The position numbers were made by a program, and so were the translations under genes. Source: Margaritifera margaritifera (taxonomy: Eukaryota > Mollusca > Bivalvia > Unionida > Margaritiferidae). From it: DNA of 64,000 nt. The notes under the pieces are model-generated. The model was not told the origin of the DNA. It was given only the letters and a program-made list of their open reading frames with translations, and ran no database searches. Each line of letters starts with the position of its first letter. The stretch's first letter is position 1. The stretch covers positions 62,001 to 126,000 of the forward strand of contig JAQPZY010000702.1 of the NCBI GenBank assembly GCA_029931535.1, read 5' to 3'. Below are positions 23,997-36,092 of the stretch, piece after piece.

Positions 23997-24035
23997 ACTA
24001 CTACTACTACTAATAATAATAACAACAACAACAAC

Positions 24036-24085
<50 letters not shown>
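23997..24085. repeat. (CTA)n(TAA)n(CAA)n(TAA)n array
   Basis: Compound trinucleotide array: CTA, TAA, CAA and again TAA units. Reading frames across it (Ile or Val runs on the - strand) are artefacts. Confidence 0.95.
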
Positions 24086-24086
<1 letters not shown>

Positions 24087-25029
24087 CAACATCATGATCA
24101 TCATCATCTTTTTTAAATAGCAGATTCAGTCGTGTGAAATATTGTAGAATGGCTCTTGATAAACGATTTAAGTTTATTGGAGTATTTTGAATGCCGCCGC
24201 AAATTCATTTAAAACAAAGAATATTTGGAATAGATGGTTAAGATTAGGCACAATTTTGATTTAAAAATATCAAGGAATGTTTTGACGGATACATTTGTCC
24301 AAAGCTAGATAATTTACTTTTCAAACAAATGCATAGCTTTCGATGATAGAAAAGCTAATGTGTTTTGACATATGTACCATGAGGGTTTTGAGAAAATGCA
24401 CAACATAAATCATTGTAATACGATACAATAAGCTATAGAAGTAATCACTCTTGTGAAATGTAATTACTTTCTTGCTTTTTTAGATTAACTGATAGTTGCC
24501 ATTGTTATAGTTTATATGTTAATTATATATACTGTTTCTTTCCACCCCATCAAAGGCCTTTAAAATAATCTACAAAAATAGCATATAATCTACCTCTTGA
24601 TTTTCGTAAATACTTAGAAATTAATATATGATGTGTAAAATATTACGAATGGTTGAATATCCGGGTTTGAATCCCGCGTGTCCTTATTCCATGCAATTTA
24701 TTTCCCCTACCTACTCATTTTTATTTATTGTGCAAAATAGTTGTAAATGACTTAGTAAGAACCGTAACAGGCGTGAAGGAAAACACCCACCCACCCCAAT
24801 TCGGTAAAGATGTACGTGAAATAAAACATGACCAAAATCGATAGAGAGAAATGTGAAAGAGCATATCAATACAATTTGTTTTCAATAAATAAAAAACAAG
24901 ACAACACCATTTTTGTTTTCAAAAATCAACATATTTAATAATATTAATAGGAAGCTTCTCAAACTCAAAACAGGAACACAAATGGGCAAAGTTTTAAACA
25001 TAAATGTATTTAAATGGTTAACAAATCTG

Positions 25030-25175
25030 GTTGTAATTGGCGTGTCCGCTGAAAACAGCAATTGCCGTCGGACGCTGGATGATGCACGCCAGACAAAGGG
25101 CAATGCCAAAAGCATGTACAAAGGGCATTAATAGTAAAAGCTCACTTGACCTTACATCCTGGTGAACTAACACAA
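25030..25175 (+). repeat. Terminal part of a dispersed repeat with a degenerate hairpin
   Basis: The sequence CGGACGCTGGATGATGCACG is followed by AAAGGGCAATGCC and AGCTCACTTGACC with a partly complementary GGTGAACTA. This looks like the 3' end of a dispersed repeat class in mollusc DNA that ends in a GACGGACGA-type stretch and a hairpin before GAGCTAA. It precedes the tandem array at 25.28 kb. Confidence 0.35.
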
Positions 25176-25279
25176 GAGTTCCTCCAAGCAAATGATGCTA
25201 CACTGGCTGAAATGAATTTATAGGAACTAAAGACAATTTCTTTTTCTTAACTGCTGGGTGTGGAAAGTATCTTTGATAT

Positions 25280-26260
25280 TCTGGTGGAAAAACATGATTT
25301 TCGAAATGGAAACAGTGGCAACTATATTGGATGCAGATTGGCACCATTTTATTTATATTAAGTCTTTTGGTGAAAACCCTATGTCAACATGACCATTAAT
25401 TCAGGAGAAGTAGAGATGAAAAGTTTTTCAAGATGGTCAGTGTAGCAACCATACTGGCTGTAAGATTGGCATGATGTAGAACAAACCAGACATCATATGA
25501 AGTCCTTTTGTGAAAACCCCATGCTGATATGACCATTCATTCAGAAGTAAAAGTGATTACAAGATTTTAAGATGGCCACCACGGTGGCCATATTGTATGT
25601 CAGATCAGCATCGTTTTCATTCTGGAACAACCATACACCACAAGAAGTATACTAATGAAAACCCCATGTCGATATGACTTTCCATTTAGAAGACAAAGCA
25701 GTAAAAAGATTTTATGATGGCTGTCATGGTGATCATTATGAATGTCAGCTCTGCAACATTTTCATTTATGACCACTAAAAGCCTTTTTGTGAAAACCAAA
25801 TGTCAATATGACCATCCATTCAGGAGAATGATAACAACGTTTTCAAGATGGCTACAATGGCAGTCATGTTGAAAGTAAGATCGGCACCCTTTTAATTAGT
25901 ACCAGCTAGACTTGATAAGAAGTCATCCGGTGCAAACCGCTTGTTAAAATGGTTTTCCATTTAGGATATGGCAGTAACAAGATTTACAAGATGGCTGCCA
26001 TGACAGTTACATTTGATGTCAGATCAGCACCATTTTCATTTATGATAAAGTAGACAAAATAGTCTTTTGGTCAAAAACCACATGCTAAAATGACCATCCA
26101 TATAGGAGTAGCAACAAAAAGATTTTCAAGATGGCAGCCATATTGGATGTCAGTCAGCGTACCTTTCATTTATGACCAAATACACTTTATATAACTTTTC
26201 TGGTGAAAACGCAAACTCAATAGGCCTTTTGTTCAGGAGAAGCAGCAATAACAATTAATG
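25280..26260 (+). repeat. Tandem array A, period about 140 bp, 6-7 divergent units
   Basis: Units start with AAGATGG at about 25430, 25569, 25714 (ATGATGG), 25845, 25988 and 26128, that is every 131-145 bp. Each has a hairpin-like core (ATGGCC...GGCCAT) and then a segment with GAAAACCCCATG, TGATATGACCAT and CATTCAGGAG. It is the same family as the array at 42.65-44.85 kb. It is not coding. Confidence 0.85.
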
Positions 26261-27190
26261 AATAAATCACAAAGAAAATGCATTGTAGGGATGTCAATTC
26301 CAAATCCAACTAGCCAAGGCAAGTAAAAATAGTTGGTAGACAAGAGAAATCTTGTATGAATTGTTCAACTTTTACATAGGGATTAAAAAAAGAACTTTGA
26401 TAACATTTCTCCTTCATCATGTGTGCTAGGCTATGGGCTAACATAACTTATATATTCCCCACCCCAACACATTGGTACAAAACCTAGAACAATAAGTCAC
26501 ATTTAGATTATGCCAGAAAATAAGGGCTGAGGTGGAAACATTACAATTCTTATACTTACAAACACTGCAAGGAACTACAAAATTTACAATTCATGCAATT
26601 GCAATCACTATGGGAAATAAGGTAAATTTGTACATACTGAGCACAAAATAAATAAAGTTCCAGGTTTGCAAGCTCTGGTGTAAATATGACAAATACTGTA
26701 AACTTTATACACAGCCTAATAAGTAAAAACTAGAAAATAATAAATATATCATTCAATAGATTTTGTTTTCATATTTGTCATTCCCAATGCAATAACTTTT
26801 CCATTTAAAGACTACGTTAACAGAAAATTTTGCAGAATACTCCGTCTCTACTCCAATGTAGTCATTTTTAAAAAAATACTAAGCAAAGATACTCAAGAAA
26901 TAAAACAGGTCATTGTATCCACCTTTTCAAATATGTTAATATATAGGTGTGTATACCAATGAATACACTAAGAACATTTCATGTTTGTGCATGCAAAAGT
27001 TTAAGAGAAATGGAGTTAAACACTTTAGTTTTACCTAATCTGCGGAGGATCAAAGTACTATCACTGTAACCAACGTTTGTCACTGATGTGACATGCTCCT
27101 TGAAGCTGAATGCTTCTATCATGTTTTATAACTGGATACAACAGTTTAAGTGAACAAATGATTGAGATCAATGCTTTTTTGAATAAACGG
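26261..27190. other. No recognisable gene
   Basis: AT-rich sequence between two repeat arrays; nothing recognised. Confidence 0.5.
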
Positions 27191-27600
27191 AACATAATAG
27201 GTCAATGTGACCTATTTTTACCAGTGATGAAAAGTACATAATGATAAGTCATGACTTTTACACAATAGTGTCAATGAAATGAAACTTATATAAAATATTA
27301 ATTTTGTCGAAAGTTACAAGATAAACATGAGTGAATGTTGAAAAGTAGGTTGCTTCTACTGACCTTTGCTACTAATAGGTAAAACTTATCAAGATATAAA
27401 AAAACAAGTTTCATGTTTGAACATGCAACAATACCAAAGATTATAGAAAGTGAGCTCAATGCAAAACATTAACATAATTAACAGAACCTGAAATGTAGGT
27501 CAGGGACCTACTTTTTGTCCATGGGTAAAATAAAACCTTGAGATGAATATTCCCATTAAGTTTCATGACTGTATATTTAACATTGTGAGAAAAAATTAGC
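27190..27600 (+). repeat. Degenerate repeat units with inverted AGGTCA half sites
   Basis: A perfect palindrome AATAGGTCA / TGACCTATT with 3-bp spacer lies at 27196-27216. A shorter relative, GTAGGTC-AGG-GACCTAC, lies near 27496-27512, followed by TTTTTGTCCATGGG and a CATTAAGTTTCATGA segment that is typical of a dispersed repeat family. It is related in core and layout to the units at 31.4-31.9 kb. Confidence 0.6.
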
Positions 27601-30600
27601 TACAGGCAGAAAAAATGTATGTAATCATGGGAGCATGAGACCATGTCTTTGTGACTAACTATTGTCAGTTTAATTACTATTAGGATGACTGTACAACAAA
27701 AGTTGCAGATTAAGCCGAGTCGAATGTGAAGAAAAAAAAAACAATGTTCATGTCTTTGCTGGTGCCACCGGCAAAGTGATGCCTCTGCCTTGTTTTGGGC
27801 TTGACAGGCAATATAAAAAAAAAAAAACAAGTTTTATCATACTTCATGTGCAAACTGGTAAACACCCATACAAGACGAACAGATAAGATCTTTTTCAGTT
27901 GATTTTCTAAACAAGATATACATTTGAAATCAATAGTTACATGAAACAACGTCAAACTGATGATATTATGTTAAAGGTGTTGAGGCAAGAAGTTGACATT
28001 TTGAAAATAAACGTGGACAGTCGTATTGAGCAATATCTGCCTGTACATGCTCATAGTGTTTCCTCAAAACAACGCAGTTTAAAGACAGAACAACTGACCA
28101 TACATTTCGAATAAGAGCAATACAAACACATTCATAGCAGAATTATATGATAGAGCCCCATGCATTCCATCTCCAGCTTAAGCAAAATCTTCATTTCAGC
28201 TAATGGTACGAACATTCAGTGTACACTTGCTTAAAGTTTTAATTTATATAAAACTGTTTCGAAATGTAAACACCTTATTTAAGATGAAAACATAGTTAAT
28301 AATGTTAAAGAATCATACATAGTGCCTCATTTCACATAAGATTAATCAAATGATAACATTTTTGTTTATCAAGTTCAGGTTGGAACTACAATGAATATAT
28401 TCAAATGGTTTCAAATATTTTGTGTGGAAAAAGTAAAATATAATGTTCCTTTTGTCACATTACAAAACATCAATTTTTTTTTTACCTGCACACAATAATT
28501 ATGCCATGGATGACTATACCTCAGTTAGAACATTTTGATGTATATTTCAGGTTGAATCCATCTGGATCAAGACGACATTATATAACAACTTTGCAAATAG
28601 ATCCTAAAAAGCATGCACATACATTGTCTTATTGTTAAGTGTGGTAAAGTGCATGCCACAAAATTAAGCATATATAAAACATAAGCACACATGGGAATTC
28701 TACATTGACACAAACAAATAAAACAACAAAGTTCAATTTTTTGTCTCATCTTTTTCTGAGAAAACCTGAGACATATTGATCACTTTCAGGTGACATCATC
28801 ATAATCAACTCTATGTTGAAGTATTTGTGCAATACCAACTCACTAAAACTAGTAATACATACTTCATGAAACATGCTATATTTAACGTTTAGTGGGTAAC
28901 AAATCCTTTCCCTTTATCTGCATAAATCCCCATTTGTGGTTGTGGGACGAGAATGTTAAGGATGATTAAAGGCCACCTCCTATTTTGCTACAGATTACAA
29001 TATAATTTAACTCTACTTTGAAGTTTTTGTGCAAGTCCACAACTCGAAAACTTTGCATACTCAAATGTTTAAGTAGTGTCATTTGTTTATCACTGTTAAG
29101 TCACCCCACATTGCTACATATTTTGTTACAATTCATGTTAATTTTACATTGTGATAAAGTATAGACCTGGGGCAAATGCAGACTGAATAAGTCTTTCAAG
29201 TCTACAAATTTATAAATTCCTTGTCATGACCAAGGAATGCTCCATTTTACATAAAGGGGGATCATTTATAATATATATCAAGAATGCTCCATCAACGCTG
29301 TAGGAGGTGACACTATGATAAACTTGTGGATGAATGAAGGTGATCACCAGAGTGTAATTAACAAGTACACAGCTCACTTCTACTGTAAACATTAATCAGG
29401 CAGAAAATAAATTCGGATTAAAGTAATCTTTACAACAATATGCAGGCCCCTTTTGTAACCAAAGTTTTTTTTTTGTTGCTCTTATCTTAATATTTTCAGA
29501 ATTTTAACTTTTCATCAGGACAGTATAGCCAGTATTGCAGACCTGCCAACCCTAACAAGACCTTCTCATTAAGGCAGGCTATATTTTTCCTTAAGTCTGA
29601 CCAATTTTCAATAAGTAACGAAATATCATATTCTGCTATTGTCAAATTGGAAAGCATATATTTGAAAAGTTCAGAGGAGTGATCTGATGCAATAAAGGCA
29701 ACATCATTTTCAACTAAAACTTAAAAGTTAGCAAAATACACTTAGACCTTAGTTACATGTACATCCAGTTCAATCTCACAAACTGCAGTTCCAAACCCAA
29801 TGGAGATCAATCGTTTCTTTGCTAGATCCCTCACGCTGATGTAATCATTATTGATTTTTTTACCAATCATCTCTCCTGTCATGAGCAATACTCAAATCAA
29901 CATATGATGTCCAATAAATGTACCGGGATAATTGCTGCCTTTCCTGCTTTTTTCCGAGTAATCTGAATATTCCTTTTGATAATTATGTGCTGATTGTTTA
30001 AACTTTTGAAGAGGCTGGTTATCCATTTCAGGACTCACGGTACTAATTATATGGAAAAATGGGAACCAGTATAGAAATGGGTGAGCACAGAGTATATATG
30101 GGTTTGAAGTTCAGTCCTTTTACAGACTTGTCTTTGGAACACTCATTACTGAAATTATCACCGGATTCTTTAGGTGTGGAACTGAAAATACGTTTCACAA
30201 CACATGTAGATCAAAAACAATGCGGTGGCTCATAGTTTTCTCCACACAGAAGCTTGCATCAAAGTAGGGTATATACTGAGGAATATAGGTTTGATAACGA
30301 GCATTTAGAAATTTAAAGTTATTAATTTTCAATATCATGGTATTTCCATAGGTTTACTATGGGAGTTGAATTAATACTGTGAGTCCTATAGAGATACATG
30401 TAAGTAGCCTTACAGTGGTTCCACATATGCATATACAATTAAGTTATTATTAATGCAAAATTCTGGTTTCATTTGTGGATAACAAGCAAAATGAATACCT
30501 TTTGTCTACCTTCGAAAAAGTTTCAGTTGGAAATTAAACGTACTTTTAGATATGACAACTGTTGCTATGAAAGGGGAGATGTAGAGTGTGGATTGACTAC

Positions 30601-30925
30601 GTTGGGTGAATGTGATGCACATTGGTTAATATCTATGCAACCAAATATATAAATTTTAGACAGTTTACAATTTTATGAGTAATTATGGTCACCAATTGAT
30701 ATTTTCTAACTTTGTTTTGAAACATGTTTCAGATTTGATCACTTATGTCTCTACCACCATGCTTAATGCTGATGAACCCTCATCATTTCTGTCTCACCAT
30801 TTCATTTTGTAAATGTTTGGAACTTCATATTATGTATTTTCATTGGCTTATGACAACCTTACTTTAGTTTTAAATGATGTGTGCTGGAGGAATTTAAAGT
30901 AATATCTGCCATTTAATTATACGTT
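27601..30925. other. No recognisable gene
   Basis: Low-complexity-poor AT-rich sequence that could be intronic. Two A runs (27728-27740 and 27818-27830) flank a short GC-richer piece (GCCACCGGCAAAGTGATGCC). No exon with convincing splice context was recognised. Confidence 0.45.
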
Positions 30926-31146
30926 TGGGGCCCTGGGTGGCAGAGTGGCCGGCTGCCATTCGAGATCACTCAAATCTCACCTTTGCCCATGTGGGTTCGA
31001 GCCACAGCTCGGCCAATGTGGGTATGTGAGAAAGCTTGCCAGTAGCTTCCTGTGGGTCTGAGGTTTTTCCCCCACCAAATATACTGGCCACCAAGATAGC
31101 TTATCGAGGTGAAAAATGGCATTAAACCCAAAACAAATAATCAACT
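30926..31146 (+). mobile_element. tRNA-derived SINE
   Basis: The head has a RNA polymerase III A box TGGCAGAGTGG (30938-30948) and a B box GGTTCGAGCC (30994-31003), 56 bp apart. The head resembles the 5' part of a Leu/Ser-type tRNA, but the cloverleaf is not intact, so it is not a tRNA gene. A unique body follows and the element ends in ATTAAACCCAAAACAAATAA, the CCAAAACAAA type of tail common in mollusc SINEs. No clear target duplication was found. Confidence 0.8.
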
Positions 31147-31409
31147 TTTGGGAGTAATACATGCACATATAGATGGTCACAATTACATTTTACTCTTTCA
31201 ATGCATAATATGACAAGGATGATAATATATTTCAATCTTAAATTTAAGCCAGATTTTACTGGGTTAAAGTCACAGGCTTTGAGCAACCGTGGAGTAATAA
31301 TCAATACAACAAACACAGTTCATACATCAGTGATTACCTCAATTAGCCCAGTACAGCTGAGGCCCCCTATGAAAAGCATGCAGCCCACTCATCTAATTGC
31401 TATTCTCAT

Positions 31410-31905
31410 CGACATGTAGATCACAGTGACATCCTTTTGTTGTAAGAGTGTGGCACTAAAAGAGATGCATATAATCATCTAGTTTGATTCATGCATGAAC
31501 AGTGCCTGAGGCTGAACCCAAGTCAGCTAAGCATGAAATACATTTACATACGTTTGTAATAAGGGTGTAGTCCTCACCAAGATGCATCCCCTCACCAAAT
31601 ACCATCGTTCTAGGTACAACAGTATGTATACAGGGTGCAAACAACCTGTTTGGTCATGAGCTAAATGTAAAAACTTAACACAAGCAAGCAATATGTGAAA
31701 TGTAGGTCACGTTGACCTTTTGTTGTAAGGTTGCAGAGATGCCCTGCATCATCTAACTTGATGATGCACAAAGCCTGAGAAATACACATCAAGTATAACA
31801 TGTAAGCAAAATCAATCAAATGAAGTATGGGTTACTGTGACCTCCTTTTGTGATGAGGGTGAAGAAGTCATCCTCAGTGAGACTGTACATATATATGCAT
31901 TTAGT
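31410..31905 (+). repeat. Tandem repeat, about 140 bp, four units, with AGGTCA/TGACCT core
   Basis: Unit cores lie at about 31421 (GATCACAGTGACATCC), 31545-31560 (core eroded), 31704 (AGGTCA-CGT-TGACCT, perfect) and 31836 (GGTTACTGTGACCTCC). Each core is followed by TTTTGTTGTAAG or a similar word, then by a segment ending near ATGCATC or CATCATCTA. Spacing is about 130-145 bp. The family is shared with 27.19-27.60 kb. Confidence 0.7.
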
Positions 31906-34900
31906 GGTGTCAACACCGGCACTGATGGTAGTACGTTATCTTTTCTCTACTTTGCAGGATAAGTTAAAAAGCAAAGGGATAAAAATGTGAAATGTTTTTG
32001 TTTGTTTATGAATTGCTGCAACGTCCTTAACATCCAACCAGGACCTCAACTTATGCATATGACACAAAATATGCTCTTCAGCCATGGTACAAATACCCCA
32101 AATTTTAAATACTTGATTTTCACATCAACTTTGCTATGGATCAATGGTCTAGTATCCCATCTTCTCTAAAATAACAGTTTGAAGATAACTGTCAGTTTTC
32201 CTTTCAAAATATTGCTTGTCAAATCATCGCTGTCATATACTTGTAACTTACATAACAGGACGGACAAATTAGATGATTATTTCTTTTGCTATGTGGAAAC
32301 TAATCAACATAAATCAATTACAACTGCATAATGAATAAAAGCAGCATCACCAGCTACATCAATATGGTTTAGATGTATATAAAATGGGTCCATATATCAT
32401 GTATTCGTAATCCAGCAACATACAACTTCCAACATTACGCTATAATTTTACAAATATTCTCACGTGAAACATTTTCTTAATATTTTAAAAACATTTAGTG
32501 ACCATTTGCAATCAGCAAAACTATTACAAAAGACACATCATTGTTTAATGTTTCATTAAATAGTATTAAAACTTTATTAAGGTAGAAAATGTAACTCATG
32601 TAACAAGTATAGACAAAAAATGTTTTATTCAACTTTTAAAAATTCATAGAAGAGTCTGGAGCCAGCAATGGACTTGTTTGGTTCAGGAGTATATGTACCA
32701 CAGTAGACAAGAATATTTCATATTCAGCTTCTCCCATGACCCGTAATTTGCTTGTTTTGTTGACTTTCTTGAAAAAGAGTGTTTCCAATGGAAATTCTGA
32801 TGTAATCTGAACACGGAAATATTAATTTATTTACAATGTATTAGCTATTTAGTACGTTGGGTCTGTACTTTATTAATATGTTAGTCTTTGCTTCAATTTA
32901 TGTTGTATGAAACAATTTTTATAGATTTTACTAATAATTTGTACTTTCAAATATTGATATATTCCTATATTTATACTGTGTTGATTCATCATTTCAAGAA
33001 ATATCACATGCACAGAAATACATGATAAAATAAATGAATTAAACGAGGTATATTTAATATTTAGTTCTTTATGGGGTTGACATAAACACAAGTATTTTAA
33101 AATTTTCATATTTTAAGAGAAAATTAACACAGCACTTAAATATTTTATTCACGTAACATTTACCCACCCCCAAAAGCTCCATCCATAGTGTGTTGATTAA
33201 ATATACAAAAATAATTATCAGATTTATTTTGCAGTGCAATATTTATTTCACATGAGTTTAATGAGGTTTTGGTACATGCATAGTTTATGTTGGTACTATC
33301 ATCTTACAATAACAATACACATGAATCACGTAACTATGACTGTCATTTCTGTTCCGTAAATGTTACATGAGATGGACACAGATCAGTCAAAAAAAATTGA
33401 ATGTACTGCATACAGACTGGCAAATGTCAATATTAAGTCTAATTTCAGGCTTGTAAATTCTGTAAATCAGTAAATAATTTCAGTTATGTTTCTCAACATT
33501 ACAGCTGTTTAATGAAAATACACAACAACGTAACATGGACCGACATTTCTGCTCTGTAAAAGTGATTATGAAGTCAGTCAGAAATAATCATCTCAAGAGT
33601 GCCGAGAAAATATTGATGTTTCCTCGCTGAATTCTTTCATTTAATGGTCATAATATATTATATATTTGTAATTAAAGATAAACAATTTATGTTAAGTCTA
33701 TTTGCTACTCGTTTAAAGAATTCTCTTATTTTGTCGCACATCACGTAACTTACCTTTTCACGTAACAGTCACATAACATCCTTACGGACATCCTGAGCAA
33801 GCATCCTGTTGAACTGATTGTTCTTGAATGCCAGTATAAGAAGTGTGTCATGTGCAAACTGAATGTTGTGTGCACTGTAAGGGTTTTCGGTGGTAAACAC
33901 AGACTCAAAACTGAACTCACGTAACGGTGAGAGCGGGCAGACACTGACGGTTTTTTGTGCGTTCGTCATTTTGTCAAATGATGAATGAATAAAAGTATTT
34001 CAGTTTTCTTTATTCAAATAGTATATAAAATGACTCCCCAAATCATATCTTACTATGTAATATATTGAAAGTATTATGATAGGGCATGTTGTTGAACATC
34101 ATGTAACCAGTGGGACAGACACATCACACATATAAGCACTGTGATAAAAATCAAATATTTTAAAATAATTTTTCCAACCAGCAAGACAATGGGCACAGGT
34201 TAGAAACGAGAATACACAAGTTTGTAAGAAACATCCATAGTTTTATGTCCTTGCAATGATAAAAAAGCTATAAAAATAAAAATTGTTATGTAGACTAGAA
34301 CTGTCCCATTTTGTTCTCTCTGGAATGTAATGATTTTGGAAATTATAGAGGAATTAACAATTAATAAATAGACATTTCATGTCAAAAATTTTTTTATTGT
34401 CACAGTAGCACATGAACATTTATAATAACTGACATTTATGAGGAATTTAAGAATGAAATGCTTTCCAGAGACTCTTTTTGACAAACGCTTGCATCTGACA
34501 GTAGACTGTAATACAGGTTATATAACAAATTGAAACGGCTTCTATTTTGATAATTAAATGTTACCGATGGATGCATGGAAGTACAGATATGACAGGACCA
34601 ATTTAAGGTTCCCCTCTTTCAAGCACTGGTGAATGTTATCATTTTTTAAAAACTCTGAATAAAATATGGTCTAAAATGTAATCACTTTAGCATCTCTATA
34701 CAAACTGGGCCATGATCATCCAAAGATGCAATGCAAAAATAAAATTCCTTTCATGAAAACTTACCTCTGTCACTAGACTGTACTGAACATTTTGAGTTCA
34801 TTTGCTCTAAAATTCATGGAATTTACTTCCAAGTCTCATCCAAACGAGTTCTGCAGTGACTTCCTATTTCGTGACAATTACTTTGTTGAGTTACTTAGAA

Positions 34901-35386
34901 ACATTTTACTAACATGCAAATCTGTTTATCTGGGATTACTCAATTTTCACAGTAGTAACACAATAAAAGTCCTTTAGTATTCCAGTCACACTCTTATACT
35001 GTGTGTGTAAAGGACCTGAACTGACATGCTCTTTTTTATCCTGTAAAAAATAAACTCAGACTAAAGTGGTCTTGAGAATGTAATGTTAGCCTCCTTTCTA
35101 GAATTGTTGTTTTCTTTTAATATTTTAAGACCTTTAATAGGCACTATATAGCCAGTTATTGTGCTGACATGCTGTTAAACCATATAATACCTACATATAG
35201 CCTTTGCATTATTTCTTAGTAAACATCTCAAAATTAAAAGTACAAGGTTAAGTTAATGCAACAATAAAACAAAATGTTAGTACTAAGAAAGCAGAAAGTT
35301 ACAATATGAAGTCGGGTGGTTCAAATCAACGTTTTGCTTCGCTTCACCCTCTCATGACCAAAAGGGTTCTGTATTTCATTGCAGAT
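31906..35386. other. No recognisable gene
   Basis: AT-rich, intron-like. A 45-50 bp direct repeat occurs near 33310-33360 and 33515-33560 (both contain CGTAAC...GACATTTCTG followed by GTAAA). A possible exon at 33750-33970 on the - strand is discussed among the findings; I do not list it as a gene. Confidence 0.45.
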
Positions 35387-35450
35387 TGTTGTTATTATTA
35401 TTATTATTATTACTATTATTATTATTATTATTATTTTATGATTATTATTA
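35387..35450. repeat. (TTA)n trinucleotide array
   Basis: TTA units with an ACT interruption and a TTTTATGA interruption. Confidence 0.95.
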
Positions 35451-35704
35451 CTGTTGTTGCACAATTATGAAATCTACAAGGGAAGTAGCACATTTGCAAG
35501 CCAAGGGTTGCCTATCCACTCCGTTCCGCAACGACCATTGGCATATATCTCTAGCCAAAACAGATTTTTAAACCAGTGCCCTCTTGCAGAAGAAAGATTT
35601 ATTGTCCATATCAAGCAAACTGAAGGGACAAATGAGAGAACTCATTATGTGACATGTTTGAAATTCAATATTGTGACTTCTGCTATATCCGCATGCCTTG
35701 ACAT

Positions 35705-36092
35705 TGTTCAAAGAAACTTTTTTCAGACACAGGCCCAGAGCAAGTGACTTTAAAAATATCACAAGCCCTGACTCCCATTCCATGTGCCCGAAAGGGTCCT
35801 ATCTGTTACTATTATTTTGACATGATGTTGAAATTGCAGTACTTTAAACATGAAAAGAAATAAACAAAAATCATATTAAACTGACTTGCGTGTTTATTCG
35901 CCTCTCAAAATATTTCACATAAAGCAATGGTTTCCTCCAGGTCGTAATGTCAATCATTGTCCAATAGCGCCAGTGCTCAAAGAGTTTTCCGGACGCAGGC
36001 CCAGAGCAAGTCTCTTTTTTAAAAAAATCACTTGCCCTCACTCAAAATCCACTTGCCCACGAAGGCCATATATTTTACTATTATTTTGACAC
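35705..36092 (+). repeat. Direct repeat pair of about 120 bp
   Basis: Copy 1 spans about 35705-35825 and copy 2 about 35973-36092. Both contain CTCAAAGA or TTCAAAGA, then GGCCCAGAGCAAGT, then ACTTGCCC-like words and TACTATTATTTTGACA. The ACTTGCCCGACTT word recurs at 48.79-48.88 kb. Confidence 0.65.

Larger units (their letters stand above)
22073..25020. other. No recognisable gene; microsatellites inside
   Basis: AT-rich sequence. Apart from the microsatellites listed separately I see nothing. A GGGTTTGAATCCC word near 24663 resembles a tRNA B box but has no A box or cloverleaf partner upstream. Confidence 0.5.

Noticed and set aside
24655..24690. tRNA-like B box GGGTTTGAATCCC
   Set aside because: No A box or complementary acceptor stem at the expected distance; not a tRNA gene or a recognisable SINE.
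30977..31180. 67-codon - strand frame
   Set aside because: Antisense to the SINE body.
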